A stretch of 64,000 nucleotides of DNA, taken from positions 1 through 64,000 of the forward strand of contig AP026146.1 in NCBI GenBank assembly GCA_030295235.1. The letters are read 5' to 3'. Each line of letters starts with the position of its first letter. The stretch's first letter is position 1. The notes below the pieces were generated by a model. The model was given only the letters and a program-made list of their open reading frames with translations, was not told the origin of the DNA and did no database searches. The DNA comes from Fistulifera solaris. Lineage: Eukaryota > Bacillariophyta > Bacillariophyceae > Naviculales > Stauroneidaceae. A program made the position numbers and the translations under genes. Positions 11,177 through 23,035 of the stretch are shown here, in pieces.

Positions 11177-11217
11177 GATGAGATCTTTTTCTGTCAATCA
11201 AAAAGGTTCTCGTTCAT
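11177..11217 (+). promoter_or_regulatory. Conserved upstream box of DUF6174-like gene 3
   Basis: Second copy of the ~40-bp box at 8145-8184: GATGAGATCTTTTT, CTGTCAATCAAAA, TTCTCGTTCA, about 110 bp before the ATG of gene 3. Confidence 0.4.
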
Positions 11218-11323
11218 CGGCAAGTAAAAAAAATCGTTTGACCAGCAGCCAACTTGACAAGCTGCCAAGGTGAGGACGCAGCAACCTACCTTTCGATCAT
11301 ATGAATTACTTTCATGGCGCAAG

Positions 11324-12769
11324 ATGGTTTGTTTCATGTCACTTGTTCGGATGCTTGCTTTTACTGTCGTGGCGGTGACGCAAGCGCAAAATGAAAATCC
11401 AGCGAAAGCCATTTTCTGTGCCGAATGGGAGCTGAATGCCAAGGCCTTTAAAGAAGCGAGTGCTGCATGGAAGGAACCTCCGTGTTATTCATTCATGTAT
11501 AAAGACTTGTCGGCATATTCGGACAGTATCCCTTACGTAACGACTGTACTGAATGGGGAGACGGAAGGAGAAGAGGAGTGCCCACTCATTAGGACACTTC
11601 AGGATGTTTGGGATTTAATTCGAATTTGTTGCTATTTCGAAGAAGATTGCCCGTTCGAATATGGTAGTAGCTGCAGAGTTGAATATGCACCAAGTAACGA
11701 CACCGGCCTCGTGTACCCGGCATTCTTCAATATTTCGGAATATGATATATACCGGATTGATAATGTTAACACGGTGAACTGCTCTGTGCGAGAACCGATG
11801 GTCTGTATGGATTGGGAAATAAATGTTCCGGCCTATGAAGAAGCGATTGCCAAGTGGAGAGAACCTGCTTGCTACAGCTTCACATACGTTGATCAGATGT
11901 ACACGAGTTATCTGTCGACGCCACAATTTGAATTTGTGCAAACGGTGCGAAACGGAACTGTCTTGTCAGCGTATGGAGACGAATCGATGGGCTGGTTCCT
12001 GCCGTTTGCAACTTTTGCTGATATCTGGAATGAGATCGATGAGTATTGTGTACGCGATTGTCCTACAAGTGGAGCTCTTGCGTGTCAAATCCATTACGCT
12101 ACAGATGCCGAGAGTGGTATCATGTATCCGTCCTTGTGGAGCATCAACTACTCGAGAGAACCCGGTGACGAGATTAGCTACGCGATGAGCGTAATGCCCT
12201 GTGTCGATCGAAAAGCAGGAGTCTGCGTTGATTTTGAACGAGTCCACAATGACTTTTTTTGCAACGAGCTACTTCTGGAACACTTATCTCGGGGGAGAAA
12301 TTCCTTCTTGCTACACGTATATCATTCGAGGTACGGTGGATGGAGCAACCCACGACCCCTTTCCAGTTTTTGTTCAGGATGGAGTACCGACAACAGTAGA
12401 CGCGCCAATGACGGATATCGAAGCTGACATGGTTGTCACATTTGCGGATTGGCTGGCTGAGATTGAAAAGCATTGTATCAGAGCTTGTGCAAACAACAGT
12501 GCTTCGGAAGCCTATTACAGCTGCAAGGTATTATATGATCATGAATGGAACCTTCCATCTTACATTCTTTCGACAAGGATGGAGCGGGTGACCAGTATGA
12601 ATACGAGATATTAAACATCACTATGTATGTCTGTGATGCTGAATCCTGGAAATATCCGGCAAGCGAAACGCCGTCGATATTTCCGACAAATACCACATCA
12701 TCGGGTGCGGGTGCATCGGTGTACATTGGAGCCATTCTTGTCTTTGCGTCGCTTTATTCTGTTTCTTGA
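11324..12769 (+). CDS. Three-domain DUF6174-like surface protein, frame-broken
   Basis: Same architecture as the gene at 8287-9675: signal peptide (MVCFMSLVRMLAFTVVAVTQAQ), three repeat domains (CAEWELNAKAFKEAS, CMDWEINVPAYEEAI, CVDFERVHNDFF) and a hydrophobic tail (VYIGAILVFASLYSVS). Several NxT/S sites fit a secreted glycoprotein. Two single-base breaks interrupt it: a run of seven T at 12254-12260, where six would keep frame, and near 12562-12570, where one more base restores SFDKDGAGDQYEY. Both are in domain 3. The two genes share domain order and upstream sequence, so they are tandem duplicates. Function unknown. Confidence 0.65.
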
Positions 12770-13303
12770 AACGGAGAGCGGTATTGCCAAATTCATCTGT
12801 TTGTTACTTCGATTTCTTTTTTTACAAATTATTACCTGACTATTCATTCATGTATTGTCTTATAGATTAATTTCAATTTGGTGACCTCTTTCATCTCTAG
12901 CACCTTAGCTACAAGCCGGAAAGTTGAGAGCGACGAGCTACACTAGAGAGTAGTCTCGCCGGTGTCTTCACTATCCGTGAGCCGTGAGTCGTGAGTCATT
13001 ACCGGTATGGTAAGTGCGAAACGAGTAAGGATGGGAAAACGTGGTGGTGCTCGGACATACCAGGTTTCTTGCGTTTATCATTGCAAAAAGTCTCTTTCGA
13101 AAACTTCGCACGCAACAAACGACCGAGCATAAGGATCGGCTTCTCATCGATCGTGTGAAAGGGAAGCGCTGATTTGATCGACAGCAACAAGTAGATAATA
13201 AGAACAACATCATTTCATTTGATTGCCCGTATTTATCAGAAAGTCGACGTTCATTGAAGCCTCGTCTAGTCTATCGCTTCTCAGCAGCCGACAATCCTCT
13301 ACA
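12770..13303. other. Intergenic
   Basis: About 530 bp. Contains a short imperfect GTGAGTC-type heptamer run at about 12976-12998, seen in related forms near 20340 and 49430. No gene seen. Confidence 0.4.
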
Positions 13304-15988
13304 ATGATCTACTCCAACCTCTTTTTTACTTTCATGGCTTCTTTGTGTCGTCTCTGCACAGGAAGACGAAGTGATACAGCTTACAAACGAGCCATGTGTC
13401 GACTGGGAAGCCACGGCAGCGGCGTATCAAGAGGCGTTTGCGGAATGGCAAGAATCGGAATGTTACACGTTCACTTACACGTTTTTGGGATTTTCCGTCG
13501 GAGAACCTGGCAGTGTCACGCGCACCGTGCGCAATGGGGTTGCCTTAGAACAAGACGACGATCAGCCCTTTGGTACTTTGACGGATGTCTGGAAGTTGAT
13601 TGAGGAGCGGTGCATTCTAAATTGCCCGGAAAATGGAGCTCATACGTGTGATATTGAATTTACGACACGTGAGGACGGCAATCTCGTATATCCTGCTTTC
13701 GTTAGCATCAATCCGGATGCTATGCTGATGGATGAAGAACTGATTTACCGTATTCACGATGTACGGACTTTGGATTGCGCAGAACTTGAAATGGAGGAGG
13801 GAGAAGAGGTAGCAATCAAGGCTGATGTCTGCCTGAACTACGAAACCGTTAAGACGACTTTGGAAGCGGCTTTGCTTCAGTGGGAGAATATCACCCGAAC
13901 TTGCTACAACTATACAATAGAACGCGTTGGGCGCGTGACCGAAGACTTTCGCGGACCCTTTCGGATTGCCGTGCAAGAGGGTCAAGTTGTGGAAATAATC
14001 AGTGCCACCTCACAACCTGACATGAATCGAACCTTATCGAATTGGTTACAGGAAATTCAGACCATGTGCGTAGATCGCTGTCGAGTTGACAATGATGAAG
14101 ATCCTTATTACGATTGCACGATTGAATACGACGAGACAATGGGATACCCGACATATTTTGTTCTTGATTTGGATCAATTCATTGTCGATGAGGAACTCTA
14201 CTACAGAATCACAAATTTTTCGAGTTGCGAAGGTGATTTTGACGACGTTTCGAATTCCGCAGTCTGTATTGATTACGAAACTGTCAAAACAGACTATGCT
14301 GCGGCGATAGAAAAATGGAATTTGATTGATGACTGCTACGACTACTTCATCGAGCGACAAGGTCGTATTTCAGATGAGTTCCGTGGTCCTTTTGAAGTGC
14401 AAGTGCGGGATGGGGTGCCGCACGTTATGAATATGCCCAGCAATAGCGATGGTGCTGAGAGACCGAACATGACGTTCACGTTGTTGGATTGGATGACGAA
14501 AATCGACGAGCACTGCGTGGCTGGATGTGAAGTGGCAAACAACGAAGATGCGTATTATTATTGCTCTTTAGAGTACCATTCAACGTGGGGATTCCCAACA
14601 TCGATCTTCTTTGACCCCGACGAAAATATTGCAGACGAAGAACTTTATTATACCGTATCCAATTTCACACCGTGCGAAAGCAGAGTAGTTCCAGAAACGG
14701 ATTATAACGAAACATCCAATTGTACGTATCAGACGGATGATGCCTACGAGTTCGAGGCAGCATATGCAAAGCTAGAGACATTGTTGACAGACAATCTTTG
14801 TTATGACTTCACGTACGTTGAGACGGGGTTCTTGTATCCGCCACCGCAGCCCGTGATGGTTCGCTTTCGAGATGATTCAATCCCTAGTCAAAGCTCGGAT
14901 GATGAATTTGCCTCTTTGTTGGAGGTGATGAGCTTCTACAGGGAAACGTGCTTTCCATGCAATGATACGGCTCGACCTTTGCTTGCAGCATTACTTATGA
15001 TGATCTCGGACTTCCTAAGGCTTTATTGATTGATTACGTTGAGATGCTGGCGGATGAGGAGATGGGTTATACCATTAGCAACGTAACGTTTGTACCGTGC
15101 TCAGAAGACCCTTCGCAGCAGAATTGTGACCCTGAATGGAGGGTCGCCAAGGAAAAGTGGTCGAGTCCTGCGTGTTATGATTATTCCATTCGTCGCGTGG
15201 GAGAAATCCCTGTTGAACGAGAGGGAACATTCGTTGTGAAAGTGAGAGATGACAAAGTGATCAATGGTACGGCTTTGTCCGTCAACATGACTGTTGATGA
15301 TCTGTTTGCTTTGGTGGAAGAAAAGTGCATCGCTGGGTGTCCCGATACGGAGGCCTACCAGTGCGCGAATACATATGATGCTGAGTTCGGCTTTCCAACT
15401 CAAATAAGCATCGACTACGATGACCTTATGGCTGACAAAGATGAGATTTACATCATTTCTGACTTCATAGCCGTGAAGTGTGAGTCCGGACACGAGGACG
15501 ATGGTGCGGTAACTGTGTGTCAAGAGTGGGAGCACTTAAGAACTGAGCTTGAGTCGATCGAAGACAACTGGGAAGACCCGCCTTGTTACCAATACACAAT
15601 GAAAAGAAATAACGAGTCGGCACTTACGGTTCATGTGCGAAATTTCACGGTCGCATCGCCGAAACCGCAAGGCAGGGATGATGAGTCGTGGATACCCGTT
15701 ACAGTCGATGAGTTTCTTGTTGGAATTCGTGCGTCATGTATCGATGGATGCCCATCCATGGGAGTTGCAAATTGCAGTCATGAAACTAGCGGAGAAGATT
15801 TTATGGGCAGTTGGGTGATTACTACAAAAACATTGACAACCAGTTTTGCGATTTCCGATTATAAAGTCGTTTCGTGTGACGAGAAAATAGTTACGATTGC
15901 TGAAGATACACCGTCGTCAGCAGCGGTTGCCAAAGTTTCCTTCGCGATTGGGCTTGTTGCTACAATTGTCTTTCTTTTTAGTAAGTGA
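13304..15988 (+). CDS. Six-domain DUF6174-like surface protein, frame-broken
   Basis: The largest member. The ATG at 13304 leads into a signal peptide if the T-run at 13322-13327 is five rather than six bases (then ...FLLSWLLCVVSAQ). Six tandem domains follow, starting at CVDWEATAAAYQEAF, CLNYETVKTTLEAA, CIDYETVKTDYAAAI, TYQTDDAYEFEAAY, CDPEWRVAKEKW and CQEWEHLRTELESI. Domain 5 is closest to bacterial DUF6174 as I remember it (YDYSIRRVG, VRDDKVINGT, TVDDLFALVEE, YDAEFGFPTQISIDYDD). Another one-base break lies near 14985, inside domain 4. The C-terminus (AAVAKVSFAIGLVATIVFLFSK) looks like a GPI signal or anchor. No catalytic motif is evident. Confidence 0.68.
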
Positions 15989-16275
15989 GATCTTTGACAT
16001 TGAAGGAGGATTGCAACGGTTTACGCTGCGTCTTTGAAAGCTACTGATTTGCAAAATGGCAATGAAGTTATGTGCAAGCGTTGACAGCACAAAGCATCAA
16101 TAACTATCGCGCCAGTGTCACATTATGATTACTTCACCCAGCTGTGAACGTCGTCTTAGGCGCTCGGATGATAAAAGTCCACGAAAGATGAGCTGTCTCA
16201 TGTTATAATCACCTCGCATGATACATGTTAGCATTGACAAGGTGTTCACAAATGTGCTTCATGATTAATTCGTGA
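15989..16275. other. Intergenic, probable deletion boundary
   Basis: About 290 bp; the next gene begins in the middle of a domain, so its 5' part has been lost here. No signal-peptide exon is visible. Confidence 0.4.
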
Positions 16276-17978
16276 GGCGGGACATACAGGGTCAACCAAA
16301 TGATGCCAACGGAACCAGTCACTCGCACAGTCAAGTATGGCCACCCGGTCGGAACGGGCGATGCTTCGACGTACAAGACCATCGACGAGTTCTGGAACTC
16401 GATTGAAACATATTGCATTCGCGACTGTCCTACCGACGGGGCCCACACATGCGACATCAAGTATTCAAGAGATGAGGAGGGTGGTTTCATGTATCCCGCG
16501 TCCATCTTCATCGATTTCGACGCAGCTGTCTACGACGAGGAGCGAAGCATTACCATCACAGATGTGCGTTCCATCGCTTGTTCCGACGAAGAAACAGAAG
16601 GCGAAGAAGTCGCGCACGAACCTTGCGTCAATTGGGAGTCGAATGCGGCGGCCTACGATGAAGCCTATGCTCAATGGACGGCACCTTCTTGCTACACCTT
16701 CACTTACGCGTATACTATTGCAGAAATGATCAAGGGACGATCCCAAGAACGGTTTGTGAAGAATGGCCAGCCGGTACAGATGAACTATCCGTATCCCGAA
16801 ATCGAAACTATCGACGAGTTCTGGACACTCATTCAAGAGAGCTGCATTCAAGATTGTCCGATCAGTGGCGCACATTCGTGCAACATTGAGTATACAATGA
16901 GTGACGACGGCAGCTTCATGTTTCCATCATCCATCGAGATTGACTTCAATTCCTCGTCCGCCGCCACCCAGGACACACATATTTACAATCTTTTCAACGT
17001 GAGCTCGGTCGATTGTTCCGATATACAAGAAATGGAGAATCAACTCTGTGTCGATTGGGAGTCGACTGCTGCTGCATATGAAGCCGCTTTTGAGCAGTGG
17101 ACGGCCCCTTCCTGCTACAGTTTTACTTATTCGTTTGCCAATTCTACCATGAACAATCGTGAAATAAAGCGTTCTGTCCGAGATGGAACATCATTGCTGA
17201 ACGGAGACGAAGGGGCGTTGCATACACTCGACGACTTTTGGAATTTGATCCAAACCAACTGTATACAGGGCTGTCCAGACGAAGGAGCACATTCTTGTAC
17301 CATTGAATATATTATGAATGAGGAAGGCGGCTTTATGTATCCCATGGAATTGTACATCGATATGGATGCGAGAATCTTCGGTAGTGACACGTACCGTATC
17401 TACGATCTTCGCGTTGGAGAATGTCCTGAAGTCGAAGAAAAAGAAATCACCGACGAAGAGCTCAACGAACCGTGTGTAGAATGGGAGACGACTGCCGCTG
17501 CGTATGAAGATGCTTGGGCGCAATGGGAAGCTCCATCCTGCTACACATTTGGCTTTTCGGTTGACGGAATCACGCCCTCTGTAACGCGCACCGTCGTCCA
17601 TGGCAAATCGTTGGCGGAAGACGAAGAATCATCGTTTTCAGAGTTGCAGACTCTCGACGACTTTTGGCAGTTGATTCAAAGAGAGTGCCTTCAAGACTGT
17701 CCTGTCCGTGGAGCTCATTCTTGCAGCATCGAGTACACGATGCATGAAAAGGTGGCTTTGTATTCCCCCAAGTTATGGATGTCGTTCGAAACTCCTTTGA
17801 TGGATTCCTTGGTCGAATTCAAAATGTACAGGTAATTCCTTGTCCCAAAGAGATAGACGAAGTTGACAACGAGAGCGAAGAGAGCCGTAGCAGCAAGCAA
17901 AAGATGAAGAAGCCGAAAAGAAGGGGAAGAAAAGCAGTTCTTTGCGCAAGAATAGAAAATTGTTCCGGAAGTAAATGA
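16276..17978 (+). pseudogene. 5'-truncated four-domain DUF6174-like gene
   Basis: An open frame enters mid-domain at TYRVNQMMPTEPVTRTV; the expected start (signal peptide, CVxWE, CYxFT) is absent upstream and a TGA precedes it at 16273. Three complete domains follow (CVNWESNAAAYDEAY, CVDWESTAAAYEAAF, CVEWETTAAAYEDAW). These are more alike than the domains of other genes, suggesting recent internal duplication. A one-base break at the A-run 17747-17750 switches frame; the continued frame reads GGFVFPQVMDVV and ends in a basic tail (KMKKPKRRGRK) with no GPI-type hydrophobic end. It lacks both secretion signal and anchor, so it is probably a pseudogene unless transcription starts from an unseen upstream exon. 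Confidence 0.6.
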
Positions 17979-19603
17979 TATAAATATGAATGTGGCGTTG
18001 AATAGTCCATCATGCTGCTGATCTTGATCATTCTCATCCTCGAGCATAAATGATCTCTACACATCCCCGCCAGCATCGTCAAGCGCGAATTTGGAAGAGC
18101 ACGCTCGTCGTCGACAGTTGTAAATGCCTTTTTCCAATCAATAGCATCGATGAAGGGATTTATGCAACTTTATTATTTTTTTTCGCAGCCTGATTTCGAG
18201 TGGAGTTAAGGGCAAAAAAAACTATCCTACGAATGTTTTTGCCGGTCATCAGTTTCATTTGATAGTTTGTGTTTTTAAAAATCGACGCAGCATTGAAATC
18301 ATTTTGAATGTTGAGCATGATCGTGAGTGTCGACGCAGAATACGAAATAATAAGAATCTACGTACGTGTGTCTTCATTTCCAGTGCTTTCGCGACATACG
18401 GCGTCGATTCTTGCTGATCGTAGTATCATCATTCTTGATAATTCTTCTTTCAAAGTTCTTTCAAAGGACTGCGGCTGATTGTCGTGTGTAGCGAATGTAA
18501 AAAGGAAATGAACATCGTTGCTAATACTGGTAATGATGATTATGATTATGAAGCATAATACAAATGACGGAAGGTTAAAAAAAAAAGTCGTCGTCCTGTT
18601 GGCGTGCCGCGGAGCGGGGAGCTGAAGCGTACCTCGTACCGGTATTGGGAACGCGGCCAAAACAAAAACTGAGAAAATTTATACCAGTATCGTCCTTATT
18701 AAAAGATTGGTGATACTGGTCTTTAATGGAAGCACAACATTAATTACAACAGCACCATTGATGAGATCCAAATCCAAATATTCACTTCATTTTTCAATGC
18801 TTTTAATGCATAGCGTTGTCACCTTATTTAGAAGCAAGATTCCAGGACTGCATTTCGTATTGAGTGTCCTTCACATCTTGTCGAGACTACATTGGAGCCT
18901 ATAGTTCATTTTGGGCTGCTGAGTAGCCTTCGTAAGCCCTGGTCATTTCGAATTCGTCAATGAATTACAAGCCATTCGGCGCAAAGCGCTTTTCACGGGG
19001 GCCCTGTGCATTTCCCACCGACCAACGGCATTTCTGTTGTAGTCACGTCCACATATCCGCCGGCGGCTACTACTAACACGAATGATAACTCTTGTTCGAC
19101 ACCAATTGTTGTTGCCGCTCCCATCGATCGGAAGGACCGTCGGGATGATGATGCCTCGCCGCCACCAAAACGACCCAACACGCGATGAGAAGAAATGTCG
19201 CTGATTCCCTTTCAAGTTACCAATATCAGATCTCACTTTACCATCCTTCAAATGTTCTGTTTCTAGGGCGAAGGAAGTAGAACCAATGAGCAACAGTGCA
19301 CGGTGTGCTATGGTGCAATCAGCCACTAAAAGTGGTGTGCGAGCATGTTTCAATGCGCTTTTCTCCAACACCTAAAATGATATCATTTTCTAAAGACATC
19401 CCTGAAATAAAAAAACACTTCCGATTGTGAAAAACAGCTACAGGGCTATTCTCGTCAATTTTTTTGACAAAGTGAACGGATTGTTTCAAAAACGAGAGCG
19501 TGGAACGACTACACGTCTAAAGGTGAAACTTTGGCAAATCATGCAGACTATATGGCTTGTTAACCCTATTTGTACGGCTGCTTCCCGCGTTGGCCGATTT
19601 TCA
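17979..19603. other. Long intergenic region
   Basis: About 1.6 kb. Contains short A/T runs (18173-18182, 18575-18584) and scattered small open frames. One of 60 codons at 19006-19188 is rich in T, D and P but has no family match. I see no gene I can support. Confidence 0.35.
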
Positions 19604-20068
19604 TTATCCACATTTACCGATGCGAACGTTTTCAATAATGTAGTTGTCATGATCGTAGACGTCTTCCGAATCATAACTGATAGACACAAACCAAGGATAC
19701 ACCAGCCCAGTCTTCCTATCCGTCTTATATTCAATGTAGCAGTAGTACGAAGCCCCATTGTCGGGGCATCCTTGAATGCATTTTGATTTGATCAACTTGT
19801 AAAAGTCATTCATGGTCTGCAAGGCGCGGTACGGTTTCTTACGCAAAGCTACGCCGTTTTTGATAACACGCTTTATTTCGGGTCTGTGCTCTAACGCCGC
19901 ATCAACGAACGTAAAGCTGTAACAAGATGGTTCCTTCCACTTGGCGAAAGCCTTTTTGAATTTTTTGTTATTCAGCTGCCAGTCAACGCACGTCACTTCG
20001 TCACTTTCCGCGGTAGCGACAACGGCAATGAGAAAGAAGAAGAAAAGTGAGATCAAGTTGCGGAACAT
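19604..20068 (-). CDS. Single-domain DUF6174-like secreted protein
   Basis: A complete 154-residue member in one uninterrupted frame. Signal peptide MFRNLISLFFFFLIAVVATA, then one domain: CVDWQLNNKKFKKAFAKW, EPSCYSFTFVD, VIKNGVALRKK, LQTMNDFYKLIKSKCIQGCP, YYCYIEYKTD, GLVYPWFVSISYD, YIIENVRIGKC. There is no C-terminal anchor, so it should be secreted. It is basic in its middle part, unlike the acidic multi-domain members. It is on the opposite strand to the multi-domain genes and pairs with the gene at 21791-22266, its closest relative here. Function unknown. Confidence 0.8.
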   Translation of the reverse strand: MFRNLISLFFFFLIAVVATAESDEVTCVDWQLNNKKFKKAFAKWKEPSCYSFTFVDAALEHRPEIKRVIKNGVALRKKPYRALQTMNDFYKLIKSKCIQGCPDNGASYYCYIEYKTDRKTGLVYPWFVSISYDSEDVYDHDNYIIENVRIGKCG

Positions 20069-21790
20069 ATTGGTGCTGATATGAGTAAGTGTCGATGTTT
20101 GATTGGCGAAAAGGTGATACTTTTGCGCAGTTCAAGAAAAATTGTGAGCATCAAAGGAGTTGTTGTTGAGGCAAAGGTCAAAGTTCTTTTGCGATTATTA
20201 GACGAAAACTGCTGAGCAGTGAGACATTTCCTGTGCAGTGCAATTCGGAAACCGCCTAAGTCTTTCATTCAGATTCGGAAGCATGGTAAAGTGTTATAGA
20301 ATGTTTAGTCGTGATTCGTGAGCGACAATACTGAGATGTGAGTTGTGAGTTGTGAGTTGTGATTTGTTAGTCGGAAATCTAACTTCTTACTACGTACTAC
20401 TTGATATTCGTGATTCGTGTTTGCTCTAAACTACCTCTTTCTGACTCTTCCTTACAAAGTATTCTTTCGTAGAAGCATGGTAAAGTGTTCCTTCTGAGCA
20501 CGGATCATATTATTTAACAGCTAACGGGTCGTGAGTCGTGACTTATATCTCTGGTTCGTGACGGTTTCTGCTCGAAAGACTAAAGATTCCAAATTCCAAC
20601 ATTTAAAAAAAACAAGGACAAGTAGCCGCAAATGGTGCTCATGACGCGTATCGCTGCGATTACCGGCTACAGCATAATCTCATCAAAGCGTTACAAGTAC
20701 AGTGAACTTGAAACGAGCTTTTGCACATATCTGCTGTGCCGCCGACACTCATCGATACTCGAGTGAATTGAGCTGATCTTAGAATCACACTTTCCCGATG
20801 ATCAAGACGCTTGTTTTTACTTAGTCTTCGTTGTTTAATGTTCTTAGTCTTCCCCGTCGGTAGTGATCGCCCGTTAGGTTTGAGCAACATCATCGATGCC
20901 CACGCCAGAGTATGTCAATACTATATTTCAACACCACGCTGTGTCCCTTTTTCAAAAATTCTTTTAAAACGACAGCATTACAAGTGGACACTATACATTG
21001 AATTCAAGCTTACAAATCTGCTGGAAAATCTTCGTACTTTCAGGATAGCCATAAGCCGCTTGAAGATTACATGTAGCGACAAGTGCGTCTTCATGTTGGG
21101 CGTGATAAGTTCTGACGATGCAAGAGACTCTCCAATTGCCATTCCAGGGCAATCAAACAAAAATGATGTCGATTGTTATGCTTGAGACAATCATTCACTA
21201 GCACTGCCTGGTCACGGAGCGCCGCTGATTGTTATGTGTTAGAAAAATGAGCGACTGGTTGATATGCATGGAGAACATGAAGGGCGGTTTGTATAAGCGC
21301 CTCGCTGCGTATCTGAAGAAGGCTATGGATAATGGCACAATGGAGCGCGGAAGAATCGTCAACGCTTCCTTTTTCGACAAAACTCCCTTGTCACTTCCTC
21401 AACACGAAAGATTTGCAATCTGAAACTGCTTCTCTAATCCGTCGATCGTTGCTGTTGTAAGGGAGGTTTCGCACTTTCTTGCGTTTTCATGATTCTGGCT
21501 GTCTTTTCATGGACAGGATCTCGAGAACATTTGTCGCAAATAAGAATCTAGTTTGTTGCACTGCCAATGTCGCCAATACTTATTCGCAGCAAGTTCAATA
21601 CGGCAATACGATTCCATTATAAGCAACGAAGGTAACCCCTCCTAGTTTGGGGAGCGTACGGTCGCTACGAAAAATTTTTGATCTAAAATGGGGCTGCCGC
21701 AATAACGCCCGTCCGAAAGCTTTGCGCTTCTCTTATTATATATAAATGCATTTACCCTACTTCTACGGTGTATCGTCATCTGTTCTCTTT
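20069..21790. other. Long intergenic region with heptamer repeat
   Basis: About 1.7 kb. A short GTGAGTT heptamer run lies at 20338-20366, with degenerate relatives at ~20525-20560. GCATGGTAAAGTGTT occurs twice (near 20281 and 20475). No supported gene. Confidence 0.4.
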
Positions 21791-22266
21791 TCATTTGTCA
21801 CATTTGGTTACGCACAGATCCTCAATGTAATAACTGACATAATCGCCATAGTTGTAAGGATCTTCTTGAATACTCACATACGAAGGATAAACCAACCCGC
21901 TCTTCTTATCCGTCTTATATTCGACGTAACAGTAAGCAGCCCCATGATGAGGGCAACCTTGAATGCACTTCGTTTTGATCAACTTGTAAAAGTCATCGAT
22001 GGTCTGCAATGCACGATACGGTTTTTTCTTCAAAGCCTTGCCATTTTTGATAACGCGACCGATCCAATCAGCATCATAATTATCTTGTACGAAATTAAAG
22101 CTGTAGCAGGAAGGTGCTTTCCACTTGGCGAAAGCCTTTTGAATTTCTTAGCATTCAACTTCCAATCGATACAGACTTCACCATAATCGTCATAATCATA
22201 TGCTGTCGTGGAGAGGACGGTAATGAGAAAGGAGAGGGTGAAAAGTGAGACGATGTTGCTGAACAT
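21791..22266 (-). CDS. Single-domain DUF6174-like secreted protein, one frame break
   Basis: Close paralogue of the gene at 19604-20068. Signal peptide MFSNIVSLFTLSFLITVLS from the ATG at 22266, then CIDWKLNAKKFK. A frame shift at the T-run 22134-22137 (one base short) separates this from the rest, which after the break reads as the usual ...CYSFNFVQ..., VIKNGKALKKKPYRALQTIDDFYKLI, CIQGCP, YCYVEYKTD, GLVYPSYVSI, YYIEDLCVTKC. With that base it would be a complete protein of about 158 residues. Only one base separates it from an intact gene, so I list it as a CDS. Confidence 0.68.
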
Positions 22267-23035
22267 GTTGATGCTGACTACTGCCAGAAAGAGAAACGTT
22301 TGAAGCTGGTTTTGCTTTGAGCAAAGATGGATACTACTTTCCCGAACTTTGAAAAAGTGAGAGCAGTGAAAGAGGCCCCTTTGAGGTGTTGTGGGCTCAT
22401 AAATTCGCAGGTTTTCGAACCGCATGTAGATTTACGTAGACTTACAACTGTAGGAGTCAACCGTCAACATACATTCGGAAGTTAGAAACTACTGTTCGCA
22501 TAGGTTTGTTCGTTGATATGGAAAACTGTTTCTCGTCGGAAATCGGGAATAGCAAAAACATTAAACAGGAAACGAAGTACAAGAAACAAGAACTAAACAG
22601 TCCTAATACCGTATCCACCGCCAAATATTGTGAGCTACTACGTATCATAAATAACGAGACAAATGGGCGACGAGCGACTAGCCACGAGCGAAAGTTTAAA
22701 TTCTTCAGATCCTAGAGATAGCTAAACAATAAACAAGTCGTGGACCGTTGGTCTTGGCGTCATGTCTTGGTTTTTTCCCTTTCTTCAAAGTGAAGACGAA
22801 TCGTAGTTGTGGATAATGGAGAAGCTACCGTGAGTCGTGATTATTTACTTGGCTGTGGAACTATTGAAATGTGCCATCGCATTGGCACAGATGCCGAATT
22901 GGCTTGATAAATAGCGGAAATTCTACCTATGGAATATATGAAATGCTGATAGGGTTATTCTTGCAGATTTAGCCAGTTGAATTTATTCATGTTGCACTTG
23001 CCAAGTGGGCGTGCGCTATTAACACTTTCGATTAC
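22267..23035. other. Intergenic
   Basis: About 770 bp between the last DUF6174-like gene and the Clp ATPase 3' end. No gene or clear repeat seen. Confidence 0.4.

Noticed and set aside
19006-19188. 60-codon open frame with Thr/Asp/Pro-rich protein-like composition
   Set aside because: Too short, no conserved motif or paralogue; cannot be told from chance.
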